Below are positions 55,038 through 64,000 of a stretch of 64,000 nt of DNA, piece by piece. The notes under the pieces were generated by a model. The model was not told the origin of the DNA. It was given only the letters and a program-made list of their open reading frames with translations, and ran no database searches. Both the position numbers and the translations under genes were made by a program. The stretch covers positions 868,001 through 932,000 of the forward strand of contig NZ_BLAJ01000001.1 in assembly GCF_009176305.1 (NCBI RefSeq), in the 5' to 3' direction. Positions within the stretch are counted from its first letter, which is position 1. Each line of letters starts with the position of its first letter. Source of the DNA: Martinezella dioscoreae (GTDB lineage: Bacteria > Pseudomonadota > Alphaproteobacteria > Rhizobiales > Rhizobiaceae).

Positions 55038-57503
55038 TTAAACCCTCTCCACAAACCCATCCAGCACGCGCTTCTGCCCGGCGCGGTCGAATTCGATCGT
55101 TAGCTTATTGCCCTCGATCTCCGACACATTGCCGTTGCCGAATTTGATGTGGAAGACGCGGTCGCCGATGGCGAATTTGGAAGGTTCGGAGGAGGTGGAT
55201 TTGGCCACCAGCTCGCCGTCGATGGTGCGCACTTTCGGACCGCTTTCGCCGTAACCGATGCGTTCGACGGCGTGGCCGGAGCGGCTGCCCCAGTTGTCGC
55301 GGGTCGCATCGTTGCGGTTGGCCTGGGCGCGCTTCCAGCCGGGGGTGGAATAGGTGTTGGCGAAGGGATCGGCCTTGTCGAAGCGGGATTGGCCGTAGCC
55401 GCCGCGGCCATATCCGCCATAGGACTGCTCTACTTCGGCGACCTGAACATGCGTTTCCGGCAGTTCGTCAAGGAAGCGGGAGGGGATCGTCGATTGCCAT
55501 AGGCCGTGGATGCGGCGGTTGGAGACGAACCAGATGTGGCAGCGGCGCTTGGCGCGGGTGATGCCGACATAGGCGAGGCGGCGCTCTTCCTCGAGGCCGG
55601 CGCGCCCGCTTTCGTCGAGTGAGCGCTGATGCGGAAACAGGCCTTCCTCCCAACCGGGCAGAAACACGGTGTCGAATTCCAGACCCTTGGCGGAGTGCAG
55701 CGTCATGATGGAGACGGCGTCGAGATTTTCGTTCTGCTCGGCATCCATAACAAGGGCGACGTGTTCAAGGAAGCCGCGCATGGATTCGAAGCTGTCCATG
55801 GAGCGGATGAGTTCCTTGAGGTTTTCCAGACGTCCCGGCGCTTCTGCCGATTTGTCGTTCTTCCACATGTCCGTATAGCCAGACTCTTCGAGAATCTGCT
55901 CGGCAAGCTCAGTATGCGGCGTGTTTTCGAGCAGGCCCTGCCAGCGGCGGAAGGATTGCACGACGTCGAACAGCGCCTTGCGCGCCTTCGGCTTCATCTC
56001 ATCCGTCTCGATGATGTCAGCCGCTGCCGCCAGCATCGGGATATCGCGCACGCGGGCGTAATCATGCAACGCACGGACAGTAGTGTCGCCGAGACCGCGT
56101 TTTGGCGTATTGATAATGCGTTCGAAGGCGAGATCGTCGGCCGGCTGGCAGACGAGGCGGAAATAGGCCATGGCATCGCGGATTTCGAGGCGCTCGTAGA
56201 AGCGCGGGCCGCCGACGACGCGATAGTTCAGGCCGAGCGTCACGAAACGATCTTCGAACTCGCGCATCTGGAAGGAGGCGCGCACGAGAATGGCGATGTC
56301 GTTGAGATTGTGCTTGTTGCGCTGGAGCTGCTCGATCTCTTCGCCGATGGCGCGCGCTTCCTCCTCGGAATCCCAGGAGGCGTGCACTTGCACCTTGATG
56401 TCGTCCGGATCGGAGCGGTCGGTGAACAGTGTCTTGCCGAGCCGGCCTTCATTATGGGCGATCAGATGCGCGGCGGCACCGAGAATATGCTCTGTGGAGC
56501 GATAGTTCCGCTCGAGCTTGATGACCTTGGCGCCCGGAAAATCCTTCTCGAAGCGGAGGATATTGTCCACCTCCGCGCCGCGCCAGCCATAGATCGACTG
56601 GTCGTCGTCACCGACGCAGCAGACATTCTGCGGCTCGCCTTTCTGCCGCTGCGCCAGCAGGCGCAGCCACATATATTGCGCCGTGTTAGTGTCCTGATAC
56701 TCATCGACCAGGATGTAGCGGAAGCGCTGGTGATAATCCTTGAGGATATCAGGATTCTGCCGGAACATATTGATCGGATGCAGCAAAAGGTCGCCGAAGT
56801 CGCAGGCGTTCAGCGTCTTCAGGCGGTTCTGGTAGGCGGCATAGAGCTCGCGGCCCTTGCCATTGGCAAAGGCGCGGGCGTCACCCTCCGGAATATCGGC
56901 GGGGCTCAGACCCTTGTTCTTCCATGTGTCGATCATGCTGGCAAATTGCTTGGCCGGCCAGCGCTTGTCGTCGAGCCCTTCGGCCTGGATCAGTTGCTTG
57001 ATCAGCCGGACGACATCGTCGGTATCGAGAATGGTGAAGCTGGAGGTGAGGCCGACCAGCTCGGCATGGCGGCGCAACAGCTTGACTCCGATCGAGTGGA
57101 AGGTGCCGAGCCAGGGCATGCCTTCGACTGCACCGCCGACCAGCAGCGCGATGCGCTCCTTCATCTCGCGGGCTGCCTTGTTGGTGAAGGTCACGGCGAG
57201 GATCTGGCTGGGGAAGGCGCGGTTGGTGGACAGGATATGCGCGATGCGCGTCGTGAGCACTCGCGTCTTGCCTGTGCCGGCGCCGGCAAGCACCAGAACG
57301 GGGCCGTCGAGCGTTTCCACGGCTTCCGCCTGTTCTGCATTGAGGCCTGAGAGATAATCGGGCCGGCGGCCGCTGTCGCGTGCTGCCATGGCGCGGGCCG
57401 CAATGCCGCCACCAATGCTGCCGGCAGCCGGCGCGGAACGGCGCGGCGCCACGTGCTCCGGCTCCTCGTCAAAGAAGGGAATATCGTCATGTCCAATGGT
57501 CAT
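55038..57503 (-). CDS. uvrD: ATP-dependent 3'-5' DNA helicase UvrD/PcrA
   Basis: An 821-residue superfamily 1A helicase. After an N-terminal extension of about 50 residues come the Q motif region (LNAEQAEAVET), Walker A AGAGTGKT at residues 73-80, VTFTNKAAREMKER, LVDEYQDTN (Walker B), QSIYGWRGA, RNYRST and MTLHSAKGLEFDTVFLPGWEEGLFPH. The C-terminus holds a Tudor-like segment (IGDRVFHIKFGNGNVSEIEGNKL, in part) as in PcrA/UvrD. It works in nucleotide excision and mismatch repair. ATG at 57503 is preferred to a TTG at 57512. Confidence 0.96.
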   Translation of the reverse strand: MTIGHDDIPFFDEEPEHVAPRRSAPAAGSIGGGIAARAMAARDSGRRPDYLSGLNAEQAEAVETLDGPVLVLAGAGTGKTRVLTTRIAHILSTNRAFPSQILAVTFTNKAAREMKERIALLVGGAVEGMPWLGTFHSIGVKLLRRHAELVGLTSSFTILDTDDVVRLIKQLIQAEGLDDKRWPAKQFASMIDTWKNKGLSPADIPEGDARAFANGKGRELYAAYQNRLKTLNACDFGDLLLHPINMFRQNPDILKDYHQRFRYILVDEYQDTNTAQYMWLRLLAQRQKGEPQNVCCVGDDDQSIYGWRGAEVDNILRFEKDFPGAKVIKLERNYRSTEHILGAAAHLIAHNEGRLGKTLFTDRSDPDDIKVQVHASWDSEEEARAIGEEIEQLQRNKHNLNDIAILVRASFQMREFEDRFVTLGLNYRVVGGPRFYERLEIRDAMAYFRLVCQPADDLAFERIINTPKRGLGDTTVRALHDYARVRDIPMLAAAADIIETDEMKPKARKALFDVVQSFRRWQGLLENTPHTELAEQILEESGYTDMWKNDKSAEAPGRLENLKELIRSMDSFESMRGFLEHVALVMDAEQNENLDAVSIMTLHSAKGLEFDTVFLPGWEEGLFPHQRSLDESGRAGLEEERRLAYVGITRAKRRCHIWFVSNRRIHGLWQSTIPSRFLDELPETHVQVAEVEQSYGGYGRGGYGQSRFDKADPFANTYSTPGWKRAQANRNDATRDNWGSRSGHAVERIGYGESGPKVRTIDGELVAKSTSSEPSKFAIGDRVFHIKFGNGNVSEIEGNKLTIEFDRAGQKRVLDGFVERV

Positions 57504-57866
57504 GCCGCCCAATGTAATGATTCTACCCCGAAAGGCAAAAGAAACGGGCCGAAACTAGAACAAAAAGTGCACATTCACAGGGCATAAGACTCGATCGACG
57601 GCTGTTTTCATGTGGAAACAGGTCGGCCCATTCACCGCGTAAAACGTCTCGTTGTCCGCACCAAGATTACAACTTTGTCATAATCTGTGGCGAAACTTGC
57701 GGCATATGCTCAAAAACACGATATTGCAGCAAATCGGGCACAATCTTGCTTTATAGAGCCGTCCGAGCCGAAATTGACCCCCGGTTAAGTGCGCTGGGTG
57801 GATGAGGGGTCACAAAAATCAACGACGCGATTTCATCGCCTCTGACACAACGAGCCGGAGACGTGC
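57504..57866. other. Divergent region between uvrD and the RND operon
   Basis: About 363 bases without a gene. CTGTTTTC-ATGT-GGAAACAG (57602-57621), a palindrome with one mismatch, may be an operator. No regulator gene accompanies the efflux operon. TTGACC near 57775 could be a -35 element, but no good -10 fits. Confidence 0.4.
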
Positions 57867-59033
57867 ATGACCGCCTGGAAGCAGCTTTCCTTGTCTTTTT
57901 TCTTGCTGGCAGCTGGCATCGCCGCTGTCGTGGCCTTCATGCCCAGTGCGGTGGGCCTGCTGCAGAAGGTCGGCGTTCCCGAGACTGTCGTGGCCTGGAT
58001 TGCTCCGCGCGATGGCGCGGCGGACGGAAAGGCGGAGACGCAGGCAAGTTCCGGTGGACGGCGCGGTCAGAACATACCGCTTGTCGTCACCGAGCCTGTG
58101 ATCAGTGGTGTCGTCAACGATCGCCTGAGCGCGATCGGTACCGGCGACGCCATCCGTTCGGTCGTCGTCATGCCGCAAGCGGCGGGTACGATCCGGGAAA
58201 TTCTCATCAAGTCAGGCGACAAGGTGAAGCAGGGGCAGGTGCTGGCGCGTCTCGATGACGACGAGCAGATCATCGCTCGCGGCCAGGCGGAAGTGGCGCT
58301 GAAGAGCGCTGTCGAAAAATCCCAGCTCTACCGCAATATCAAATCCACAGTCTCGCGTATGGATGTTTTCGATGCCGAGATCGTGGAGCAGGGCGCAAAG
58401 CTGGCGCTGCAATCGGCCGAGCTGGCGCTGAAGCGCCGCGATGTGGTCGCACCGATCGACGGGATTGTCGGTATCGTGCCTGTGGTCGTCGGCGACAATG
58501 TGACGACAATGACCAATATCGTGATGCTGGACGACCGCTCGGAAATCCTGGTGGATTACTGGGTGCCGGAGCGCTTCGCCAATACCGTCAAGGTCGACCA
58601 GCCGGTGGAAGCGACGTCGGTGGCATTGCCGGGGCGCGTATTTTCGGGCGTTGTCGAGGCAGTCGACAATCGTGTTGACGGCGCGAGCCGGACGCTGCGC
58701 GTGCGCGCCCGCATCGATAACGCCTCCGATGTTCTGCGCGCCGGCATGTCCTTCAATGTCGGCATGCGCTTTGCCGGCGAATCCTATCCCTCCGTCGATC
58801 CGCTCGCCGTCCAATGGGATGGGGCGGGTGCGCATGTCTGGCGCGTCGTTGACGGCAAGTCCTCGAAGGTGCGCGTCAGCATCGTGCAGCGCAATCCGGA
58901 TGCGGTGCTGGTCCGCGGCGATCTCCGCAATGGCGATCTCATCGTCATCGAAGGATTGCAGCGCGTGACCGAAGGTGGCGAGGTTCGCTTTGCCCGCGAT
59001 GTCGCCCAGGCCAAGGAGGTCATCACGCAATGA
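57867..59033 (+). CDS. RND efflux periplasmic adaptor (MFP/HlyD family)
   Basis: A 388-residue adaptor with an N-terminal membrane or signal segment (residues 8-30). The lipoyl halves are seen at AAGTIREILIKSGDKVKQGQVLARLDD (in part) and RDVVAPIDGIVGIVPVVVGDNV (in part), with a short helical hairpin between, then a beta-barrel and membrane-proximal domain. It links the inner-membrane pump, encoded next, to an outer-membrane channel. The stop overlaps the pump gene by 4 bases. No outer-membrane factor is encoded here. Confidence 0.92.
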   Translation: MTAWKQLSLSFFLLAAGIAAVVAFMPSAVGLLQKVGVPETVVAWIAPRDGAADGKAETQASSGGRRGQNIPLVVTEPVISGVVNDRLSAIGTGDAIRSVVVMPQAAGTIREILIKSGDKVKQGQVLARLDDDEQIIARGQAEVALKSAVEKSQLYRNIKSTVSRMDVFDAEIVEQGAKLALQSAELALKRRDVVAPIDGIVGIVPVVVGDNVTTMTNIVMLDDRSEILVDYWVPERFANTVKVDQPVEATSVALPGRVFSGVVEAVDNRVDGASRTLRVRARIDNASDVLRAGMSFNVGMRFAGESYPSVDPLAVQWDGAGAHVWRVVDGKSSKVRVSIVQRNPDAVLVRGDLRNGDLIVIEGLQRVTEGGEVRFARDVAQAKEVITQ

Positions 59034-62000
59034 TGACCGATGGCAACGATGTGGTGGATGCCGGCTCGGCAGCGGCCAAGCAATCCTTTACCGCACTCTT
59101 CGTGCGCCGGCCGATCCTGGCGCTGGTCTTCAACACGCTGATGGTCGTCGCTGGTCTTGCCGCCTATTTCGGCGTCGAAGTGCGAGAACTGCCCGATGTC
59201 GACCGTCCGGTCGTGACCGTCAGGACGGTATTCGATGGCGCATCGCCGCAGACGGTGGATCAGGAGCTGACGAAGATCATCGAAGGGGCGGTTGCCCGCG
59301 TCAGCGGCCTGAAGTCGGTTTCCTCCAGTTCCTCCTTCGGTCAGAGCCGGGTAACGCTCGAATTTTCCGACGCGACCGATCTTTCGGTTGCCGCCAATGA
59401 TGTCCGCGACGCCATCGGTCGCATCACCGAACAATTGCCCGATCAGGCGGATGCGCCTCAGATCGTCAAGGCGGATTCGGATTCGCAGCCGATCATGCGG
59501 CTTGCCGTCACCTCGACCACGTTGACGATGGATGACCTGACACAGCTCGTCGACAAGGAGATCACCGACCGGCTGGCTTCGGTCGAGGGCGTCGCCGATG
59601 TCGAGCTTTACGGCGATCAGGAGAAGATCTTCCGCATCGATGTCGATCAGGCCGCCCTTGCGAGCCGAGGTCTCACCATCGGCGACCTGACGACGGCGCT
59701 TGCGACCGCAGCACTCGATGTACCGGCCGGATCGCTGAAGAGTGCGCGGCAGGATATCGTCGTGCGCGCCACGGCGGCACTACAGACGCCGGAGGATTTC
59801 TCCCGGCTGATCATCAAGAACCGCGTGCGGCTTTCCGATGTCGCCACCGTGACGCTCGGACCGAGGGACGGCACGACCGCGCTGCGTTCGAACGGCGTGC
59901 AGGGCGTTGGCCTCGGCATCATCCGTCAGGCGCAGTCGAATACCTTGAATATTTCCGAAGGCGTGAAGGCCGTCGTCGCGCAGCTGTCTAAATCGCTGCC
60001 CGAGGGTACGCGCATCGTTATCACCAGCGACGATGCCCTGTTCATTCAGGGGGCGATCCACGAGGTCGTGCTAGCGCTCGTCCTGTCGGCGTTGATCGTC
60101 ACCGCAGTCATCTATCTTTTCCTGCGGGACTGGCGGGCGACGCTGATACCGGTCGTCACCATGCCGGTGGCGCTGATCGGCACGCTTGCCGCGCTCTACA
60201 TGGTCGGTTTCTCGGTCAATATCCTGACGCTGCTGGCAATCGTGCTTGCGACCGGCCTCGTGGTCGATGACGCCATCGTCGTGCTCGAGAATATCGTGCG
60301 GCGCAGGGCGGAGAAGATCGGGCCTCGCGCTGCCGCTGTGCTTGGCACGCGCGAAGTTTTCTTCGCCGTCATTGCGACGACGGCCACGCTTGCTGCCGTG
60401 TTCATTCCGCTCTCCTTCCTGCCGGGGCAGGTGGGCGGCCTGTTCCGCGAATTCGGCTTCGTGCTTGCCTTCTCCGTCGGCCTGTCGTCGATCGTGGCGC
60501 TGACGCTCTGCCCCATGCTTGCCTCGCGCATGCTGACCAAGGAGATGCGCGAGGAGCATGGCGCGCTCGGGCGTTTCGGCGAGCTTTTCTCCGGTGTCTA
60601 TCGTCGTACCCTCAAGGCTTGTCTCAATGCGCCTTTCGTCGTCATCGTCTTCTGCGCCGTGTTTTCGGCTGCAGCCGTCCTGGCGTTCATAAACGTCAAG
60701 AGCGAGCTGACGCCGAGCGAGGATAGGGCGATGGTCATGCTGCGTCTCACCACGCCGCAAGGCGCAGGCCTCGATTATACCAAGGATCAATTACAGCGCG
60801 TCGAAGAGCGGCTGCAGCCGCTGATGGACAGCGGCGACATACGAAATATCTACGCTATTTCAGGCATGAACAGCCAGAAGAACAGCGGCTTCATGGTACT
60901 GACGCTGGCCCCCTGGAGTGAGCGTCATCGTACGCAGCAGGATATTGTCACCGATATCAACAAGGCCATGGCAGGCGTGCCGGCTCTTCGCGGCAATGTC
61001 ATCCAGGCCAACAGCCTGCGCATTCGTGGCGCCGGCAGCGGCGTGCAGATGGCGCTCATCGGTAACAATCACGAAGCGCTGACCGATGCAGCGCTGAAAC
61101 TCGTGCAGAAACTCGACAAAACCGGCCAATTCGATACGCCGCGGCTGAACAACGAGCCGACACAGGCTCAGGTCTCCGTCACCATCGATCGTGAGCGCGC
61201 TTCCGATCTCGGGGTCGACATTTCAGGCCTTTCAGTGGCCTTGCAGTCGCTACTTGAGGGCCGCTCCGTCGTCGACGTATTCGTCGCCGGCGAATCCTAT
61301 CCGGTGCTTCTGACGTCGACGATGCGGCCGATCGATGATCCCACGGATCTTGAAAACGTCTTCCTGAAGACCGGCGACGGCAAGATCGTGCCGATGTCTG
61401 TCATCGCGTCGCTGAAGGAGAATGCGGTTGCGCCGCAGCTGACCCGCGAGCAGCAGCTGGCTTCGGTTGCGATCACCGCCGGGCTCAAGAACGGCATGTC
61501 GCTCGGGCAGGCGGTCGAGGAGATCACACGGATCGCGACGCCACTCCTGCCGCCTGGTTCGCGGTTGATGCCGCTCGCCGAAGCGGCGACACTGGAGGAA
61601 AATTCCAGCGGCATGGCCCTGACCTTCGGTTTTGCCATCGTCATCATCTTCCTGGTGCTTGCCGCGCAGTTCGAAAGCGTGCTGTCGTCGGTCATCATCA
61701 TGTCGACCGTGCCGCTCGGCCTTGCCTGTGCCGTCTTTGCGCTCGTCATCACCGGATCGAGCCTCAACATCTACAGCCAGATCGGCCTGGTGCTGCTTGT
61801 CGGTGTCATGGCCAAGAACGGCATCCTGATCGTCGAGTTCGCCAATCAGCTTCGCGACAAGGGCGAAAGCGTGCGCGAGGCGATCGAAAAGGCCTGCGCA
61901 CTGCGTCTGCGCCCGGTCATGATGACGATGATCGCGACCATCCTTGGCGGCGTACCGCTTGTCTTTGCCGAGGGGGCCGGCGCAGAAGCGCGCGTTGCTC

Positions 62001-62185
62001 TCGGCTGGGTCATTGTGGGCGGCCTTGGGTTTGCGACCCTGATCACGCTTTACATCACACCCGTCGCCTATCTTTTGATCGCCCGCTTTGCCAAGCCACA
62101 GACGCATGAAGAGCAGCGCCTGCATGACGAGATGTCGGATGCGGCGCTGCGCGCGAAGCTCGCCAATCTTCGCGCGGCGGAGTAG
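59030..62185 (+). CDS. RND efflux permease (HAE1-like, MdtB/C-AcrB type)
   Basis: A 1051-residue proton-driven pump with the duplicated RND layout: segment 1 at about residues 27-50, a large periplasmic domain, segments 2-6 (from VVLALVLSALIVTAVIYLFL), a second periplasmic domain, and segments 8-12. The conserved TM4 aspartates are in GLVVDDAIVVLENI. FVRRPILALVFN and ARVSGLKSVSSSS are family blocks. It exports hydrophobic or cationic compounds; substrate is unknown. Start overlaps the adaptor gene (ATGA). Confidence 0.94.
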   Translation: MMTDGNDVVDAGSAAAKQSFTALFVRRPILALVFNTLMVVAGLAAYFGVEVRELPDVDRPVVTVRTVFDGASPQTVDQELTKIIEGAVARVSGLKSVSSSSSFGQSRVTLEFSDATDLSVAANDVRDAIGRITEQLPDQADAPQIVKADSDSQPIMRLAVTSTTLTMDDLTQLVDKEITDRLASVEGVADVELYGDQEKIFRIDVDQAALASRGLTIGDLTTALATAALDVPAGSLKSARQDIVVRATAALQTPEDFSRLIIKNRVRLSDVATVTLGPRDGTTALRSNGVQGVGLGIIRQAQSNTLNISEGVKAVVAQLSKSLPEGTRIVITSDDALFIQGAIHEVVLALVLSALIVTAVIYLFLRDWRATLIPVVTMPVALIGTLAALYMVGFSVNILTLLAIVLATGLVVDDAIVVLENIVRRRAEKIGPRAAAVLGTREVFFAVIATTATLAAVFIPLSFLPGQVGGLFREFGFVLAFSVGLSSIVALTLCPMLASRMLTKEMREEHGALGRFGELFSGVYRRTLKACLNAPFVVIVFCAVFSAAAVLAFINVKSELTPSEDRAMVMLRLTTPQGAGLDYTKDQLQRVEERLQPLMDSGDIRNIYAISGMNSQKNSGFMVLTLAPWSERHRTQQDIVTDINKAMAGVPALRGNVIQANSLRIRGAGSGVQMALIGNNHEALTDAALKLVQKLDKTGQFDTPRLNNEPTQAQVSVTIDRERASDLGVDISGLSVALQSLLEGRSVVDVFVAGESYPVLLTSTMRPIDDPTDLENVFLKTGDGKIVPMSVIASLKENAVAPQLTREQQLASVAITAGLKNGMSLGQAVEEITRIATPLLPPGSRLMPLAEAATLEENSSGMALTFGFAIVIIFLVLAAQFESVLSSVIIMSTVPLGLACAVFALVITGSSLNIYSQIGLVLLVGVMAKNGILIVEFANQLRDKGESVREAIEKACALRLRPVMMTMIATILGGVPLVFAEGAGAEARVALGWVIVGGLGFATLITLYITPVAYLLIARFAKPQTHEEQRLHDEMSDAALRAKLANLRAAE

Positions 62186-62430
62186 ATCGGCACCGGCAGG
62201 TTGGTCCGTTGCAGGCGTTGCGCTTATTTATGGTAAATCAGGGGTATCGTTTAGCGCTTTTTTAAGCATGTTTGCTAATCATGTCGGTATGTAACCGCTG
62301 GAGCGCAGGTGTTGTTTTGCCTCGCTCCCCGTTCGCCGACACGCTCGGCCCGCGCGCATGAGCGCCCGCGGCAAGGTTCCGATGTCTCCTTGTATTTGTT
62401 GCGTATTGTTGCGTCCGGAGTTCATGTGCC

Positions 62431-63444
62431 GTGAGTATTTTTTCGACCTTCATCAGGGTCAGTCCCTCTGTGAATACAGCACTGGAAGTGCTGAGGGACA
62501 CCCAGACCAAACTGGGTAATGCCGAGCGACAGATGTCGTCAGGCCTGCGGGTTCAGTCGGCCAGAGACAATGCCACCTACTGGAAAATCTCGACTTTGAC
62601 GCATACCGACATCGGCGCGATTTCGTCGGTTCAGGATGCGCTCGGTCTCGCCGCCTCGACCGTCAGCACCGCTTCCACGGGTGTCGGTAGCGCGATCGAT
62701 GTCGTGACCGAGATCAGGACGAAGCTCGTCAGCGCCTATGAGACCAGCGTCGACAAAACGACACTCAACGACGAGATCACCGAGCTCAAGCAGCAGTTGC
62801 GCAGCGTTGGGGAGTCGGCGACCTTCAACGGCGTCAACTGGACCGTGCTGCAAGATGGCGCGGACCCGACTGACCCCCATGAGATTCCAGGCTCCCTTAT
62901 CCGGGGTACCAACGGCACCGTAACGATCGGCATGCTGAGCTATGCGGGCGTCAGCTCGACGACGGGGCCAATCACCTCGGCCGATGCGCGTTATCTGATC
63001 GACGATCAGTCAAGCGGCACCGGCGGATATGGCGTGCTGACGTCGACATCTTTCGCCACCGAAGCCGGAGCGGCTAAGAATTATGTGCTCATCAGCAGCA
63101 AAAACGGCAATACGAGCGGCCAGGTGGAGATTTCGCTCGATGCGAATACGAGTCGGGGCGCTATTGTCGACATGGTCAACACCGTGACGGGAATGCTGAA
63201 CCAGCTCAAGACGATCGGATCCGCCTTCGGCTCCCTCGAGGCGCGTATCAATCTTCAGACCGAGTTTGCCAGGAATCTCAATGATTCGCTGACCAGCGGG
63301 GTCGGCAAACTCGTGGATGCCGATATGGAACAGCAGTCGAGCAAGGTTCTGGCGCTGCAGGCTCAGCAACAACTCGGGCTGCAATCTCTGTCGATTGCCA
63401 ATGCGAGCTACAATACGGTTCTGCAACTCTTCCAGAACCATTGA
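62431..63444 (+). CDS. Flagellin-like protein
   Basis: A 337-residue flagellin. The N-terminal D0/D1 part contains LEVLRDTQTKLGNAERQMSSGLRV (in part), SARDNATYWKIS and DALGLAASTVSTA; the C-terminal part has LVDADMEQQSSKVLALQAQQQLGLQSLSIAN (in part). The variable middle is Ser/Thr/Gly-rich. Length is close to rhizobial flagellins. The first residues (MSIFSTFIRVSPSV) are unlike typical Rhizobium flagellins. Start is GTG at 62431, with GGAG 11 bases upstream. No flagellar genes are nearby, so it is an orphan, perhaps a minor flagellin such as those outside the main cluster in R. leguminosarum. Confidence 0.9.
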   Translation: MSIFSTFIRVSPSVNTALEVLRDTQTKLGNAERQMSSGLRVQSARDNATYWKISTLTHTDIGAISSVQDALGLAASTVSTASTGVGSAIDVVTEIRTKLVSAYETSVDKTTLNDEITELKQQLRSVGESATFNGVNWTVLQDGADPTDPHEIPGSLIRGTNGTVTIGMLSYAGVSSTTGPITSADARYLIDDQSSGTGGYGVLTSTSFATEAGAAKNYVLISSKNGNTSGQVEISLDANTSRGAIVDMVNTVTGMLNQLKTIGSAFGSLEARINLQTEFARNLNDSLTSGVGKLVDADMEQQSSKVLALQAQQQLGLQSLSIANASYNTVLQLFQNH

Positions 63445-63634
63445 TTGCAGCGAACGGCTGAAATTGACGGGCTGGCGGGTGGATGGCGCCGCACGTCCGC
63501 ATGCGCCGGCTTCTGCAAAAGCTCTGCTGACGCTCTATGCACAGGGGACAAGGGTCTGGATAAGATTTCTCTTCATGATATTGCCGCAATGCTTCATATC
63601 TGCTGCGGCCATCGAACCGGAGAGCGACGATTCT

Positions 63635-64000
63635 ATGATCAAGAAAATTGCCATTCTTGCCCTTGCGGCAACCTTTTTGAACGCATGCACCACCACCGAC
63701 CCCTATACGGGTGAGCAGAAGGTATCGAATACCGCAGGCGGTGCGGCGATCGGTGCCGGCGTCGGTGCCGTTGCCGGTCTTCTGATCGGTCATTCGCCGG
63801 CCTCGCGCCGCAATGCCGCGCTGATCGGCGCCGGCGTCGGTGCGCTCGCGGGTGCCGGTATCGGCAACTACATGGACCAGCAGGAGTCCGAACTGCGTGC
63901 ACAGCTGCAGGGCACTGGCGTTTCGGTTACCCGCGTCGGCGACCGCATCATCCTGAACATGCCTTCGGCGATCACCTTCGATATCGACCAGGATGCGATC
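63635..64000 (+). CDS. OmpA-family lipoprotein with glycine-zipper, 3'-truncated by window edge
   Basis: The first 122 residues are visible. A lipoprotein signal ends at LNAC with cysteine 18. Then comes a glycine-zipper membrane stretch (GGAAIGAGVGAVAGLLIG and GALIGAGVGALAGAGIG-like repeats, residues about 34-75), and the start of an OmpA-like peptidoglycan-binding domain (VTRVGDRIILNMPSAITFD). This is the YiaD layout. ATG at 63635 follows GGAGAG. It anchors in the outer membrane and likely binds peptidoglycan. The end lies outside the window. Confidence 0.88.
   Translation, partial: MIKKIAILALAATFLNACTTTDPYTGEQKVSNTAGGAAIGAGVGAVAGLLIGHSPASRRNAALIGAGVGALAGAGIGNYMDQQESELRAQLQGTGVSVTRVGDRIILNMPSAITFDIDQDAI

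Noticed and set aside
55629..57350. 573-codon plus-strand open frame opposite uvrD
   Set aside because: Antisense shadow of the helicase gene; no domain seen.

Overview
The window reads as a chromosomal segment of a fast-growing member of the Rhizobiaceae, most like Rhizobium. This is inferred from high-GC coding, a long rhizobial-type FtsZ, alphaproteobacterial gene order and Rhizobium-style palindromic repeats. No database search was possible, so the species is left open. I see no prophage, insertion sequence, CRISPR array, tRNA or rRNA.

Region 1 (1-2310) has the end of a lytic transglycosylase, an FAD amine oxidase-like enzyme and the RNase P RNA with its terminator. Region 2 (2400-25800) is a nearly complete dcw (division and cell wall) cluster: mraZ, rsmH, ftsL, ftsI, murE, murF, mraY, murD, ftsW, murG, murC, murB, then a terminator, an inserted MHS-type transporter and aquaporin, then ddlB, ftsQ, ftsA, ftsZ and lpxC. 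These genes make the lipid II precursor, its flippase/polymerase and transpeptidase, and the FtsZ ring. Many overlap by a few bases. Four MraZ-type boxes at exact 10-bp spacing precede mraZ, and possible CtrA sites lie before mraZ, ddlB and lpxC.

Region 3 (25900-39000) carries bamD, recN, a hexapeptide acetyltransferase, a CDP-diacylglycerol pyrophosphatase, ligA, a YhhY-like acetyltransferase with a structured leader, an ArsR/SRPBCC pair with an operator inside its promoter, a CreA-family protein, cheW, and a sco1/FAD-monooxygenase/prmA operon. Region 4 (38950-39270, minus strand) is the most unusual. A 46-residue basic protein gene is followed by two hairpins whose loops carry CUCCUCC anti-Shine-Dalgarno motifs, a third hairpin and a strong terminator. 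This looks like an alphaproteobacterial 'cuckoo'/alpha-r14-type small RNA downstream of a small protein gene.

Region 5 (39600-55000) is mixed metabolism and regulation: aminopeptidase P, azlCD, DUF2164, panBC, a divergent SDR next to a LysR regulator, a flippase-like protein and glycosyltransferase, nicotinamidase, a sugar permease, a TetR/SDR pair, a GST/HxlR pair and a GIY-YIG protein beside an inverted pair of palindromic repeats. Region 6 (55000-64000) has a UvrD/PcrA helicase, a two-gene RND efflux system, an isolated flagellin-like gene and the start of an OmpA-type lipoprotein.
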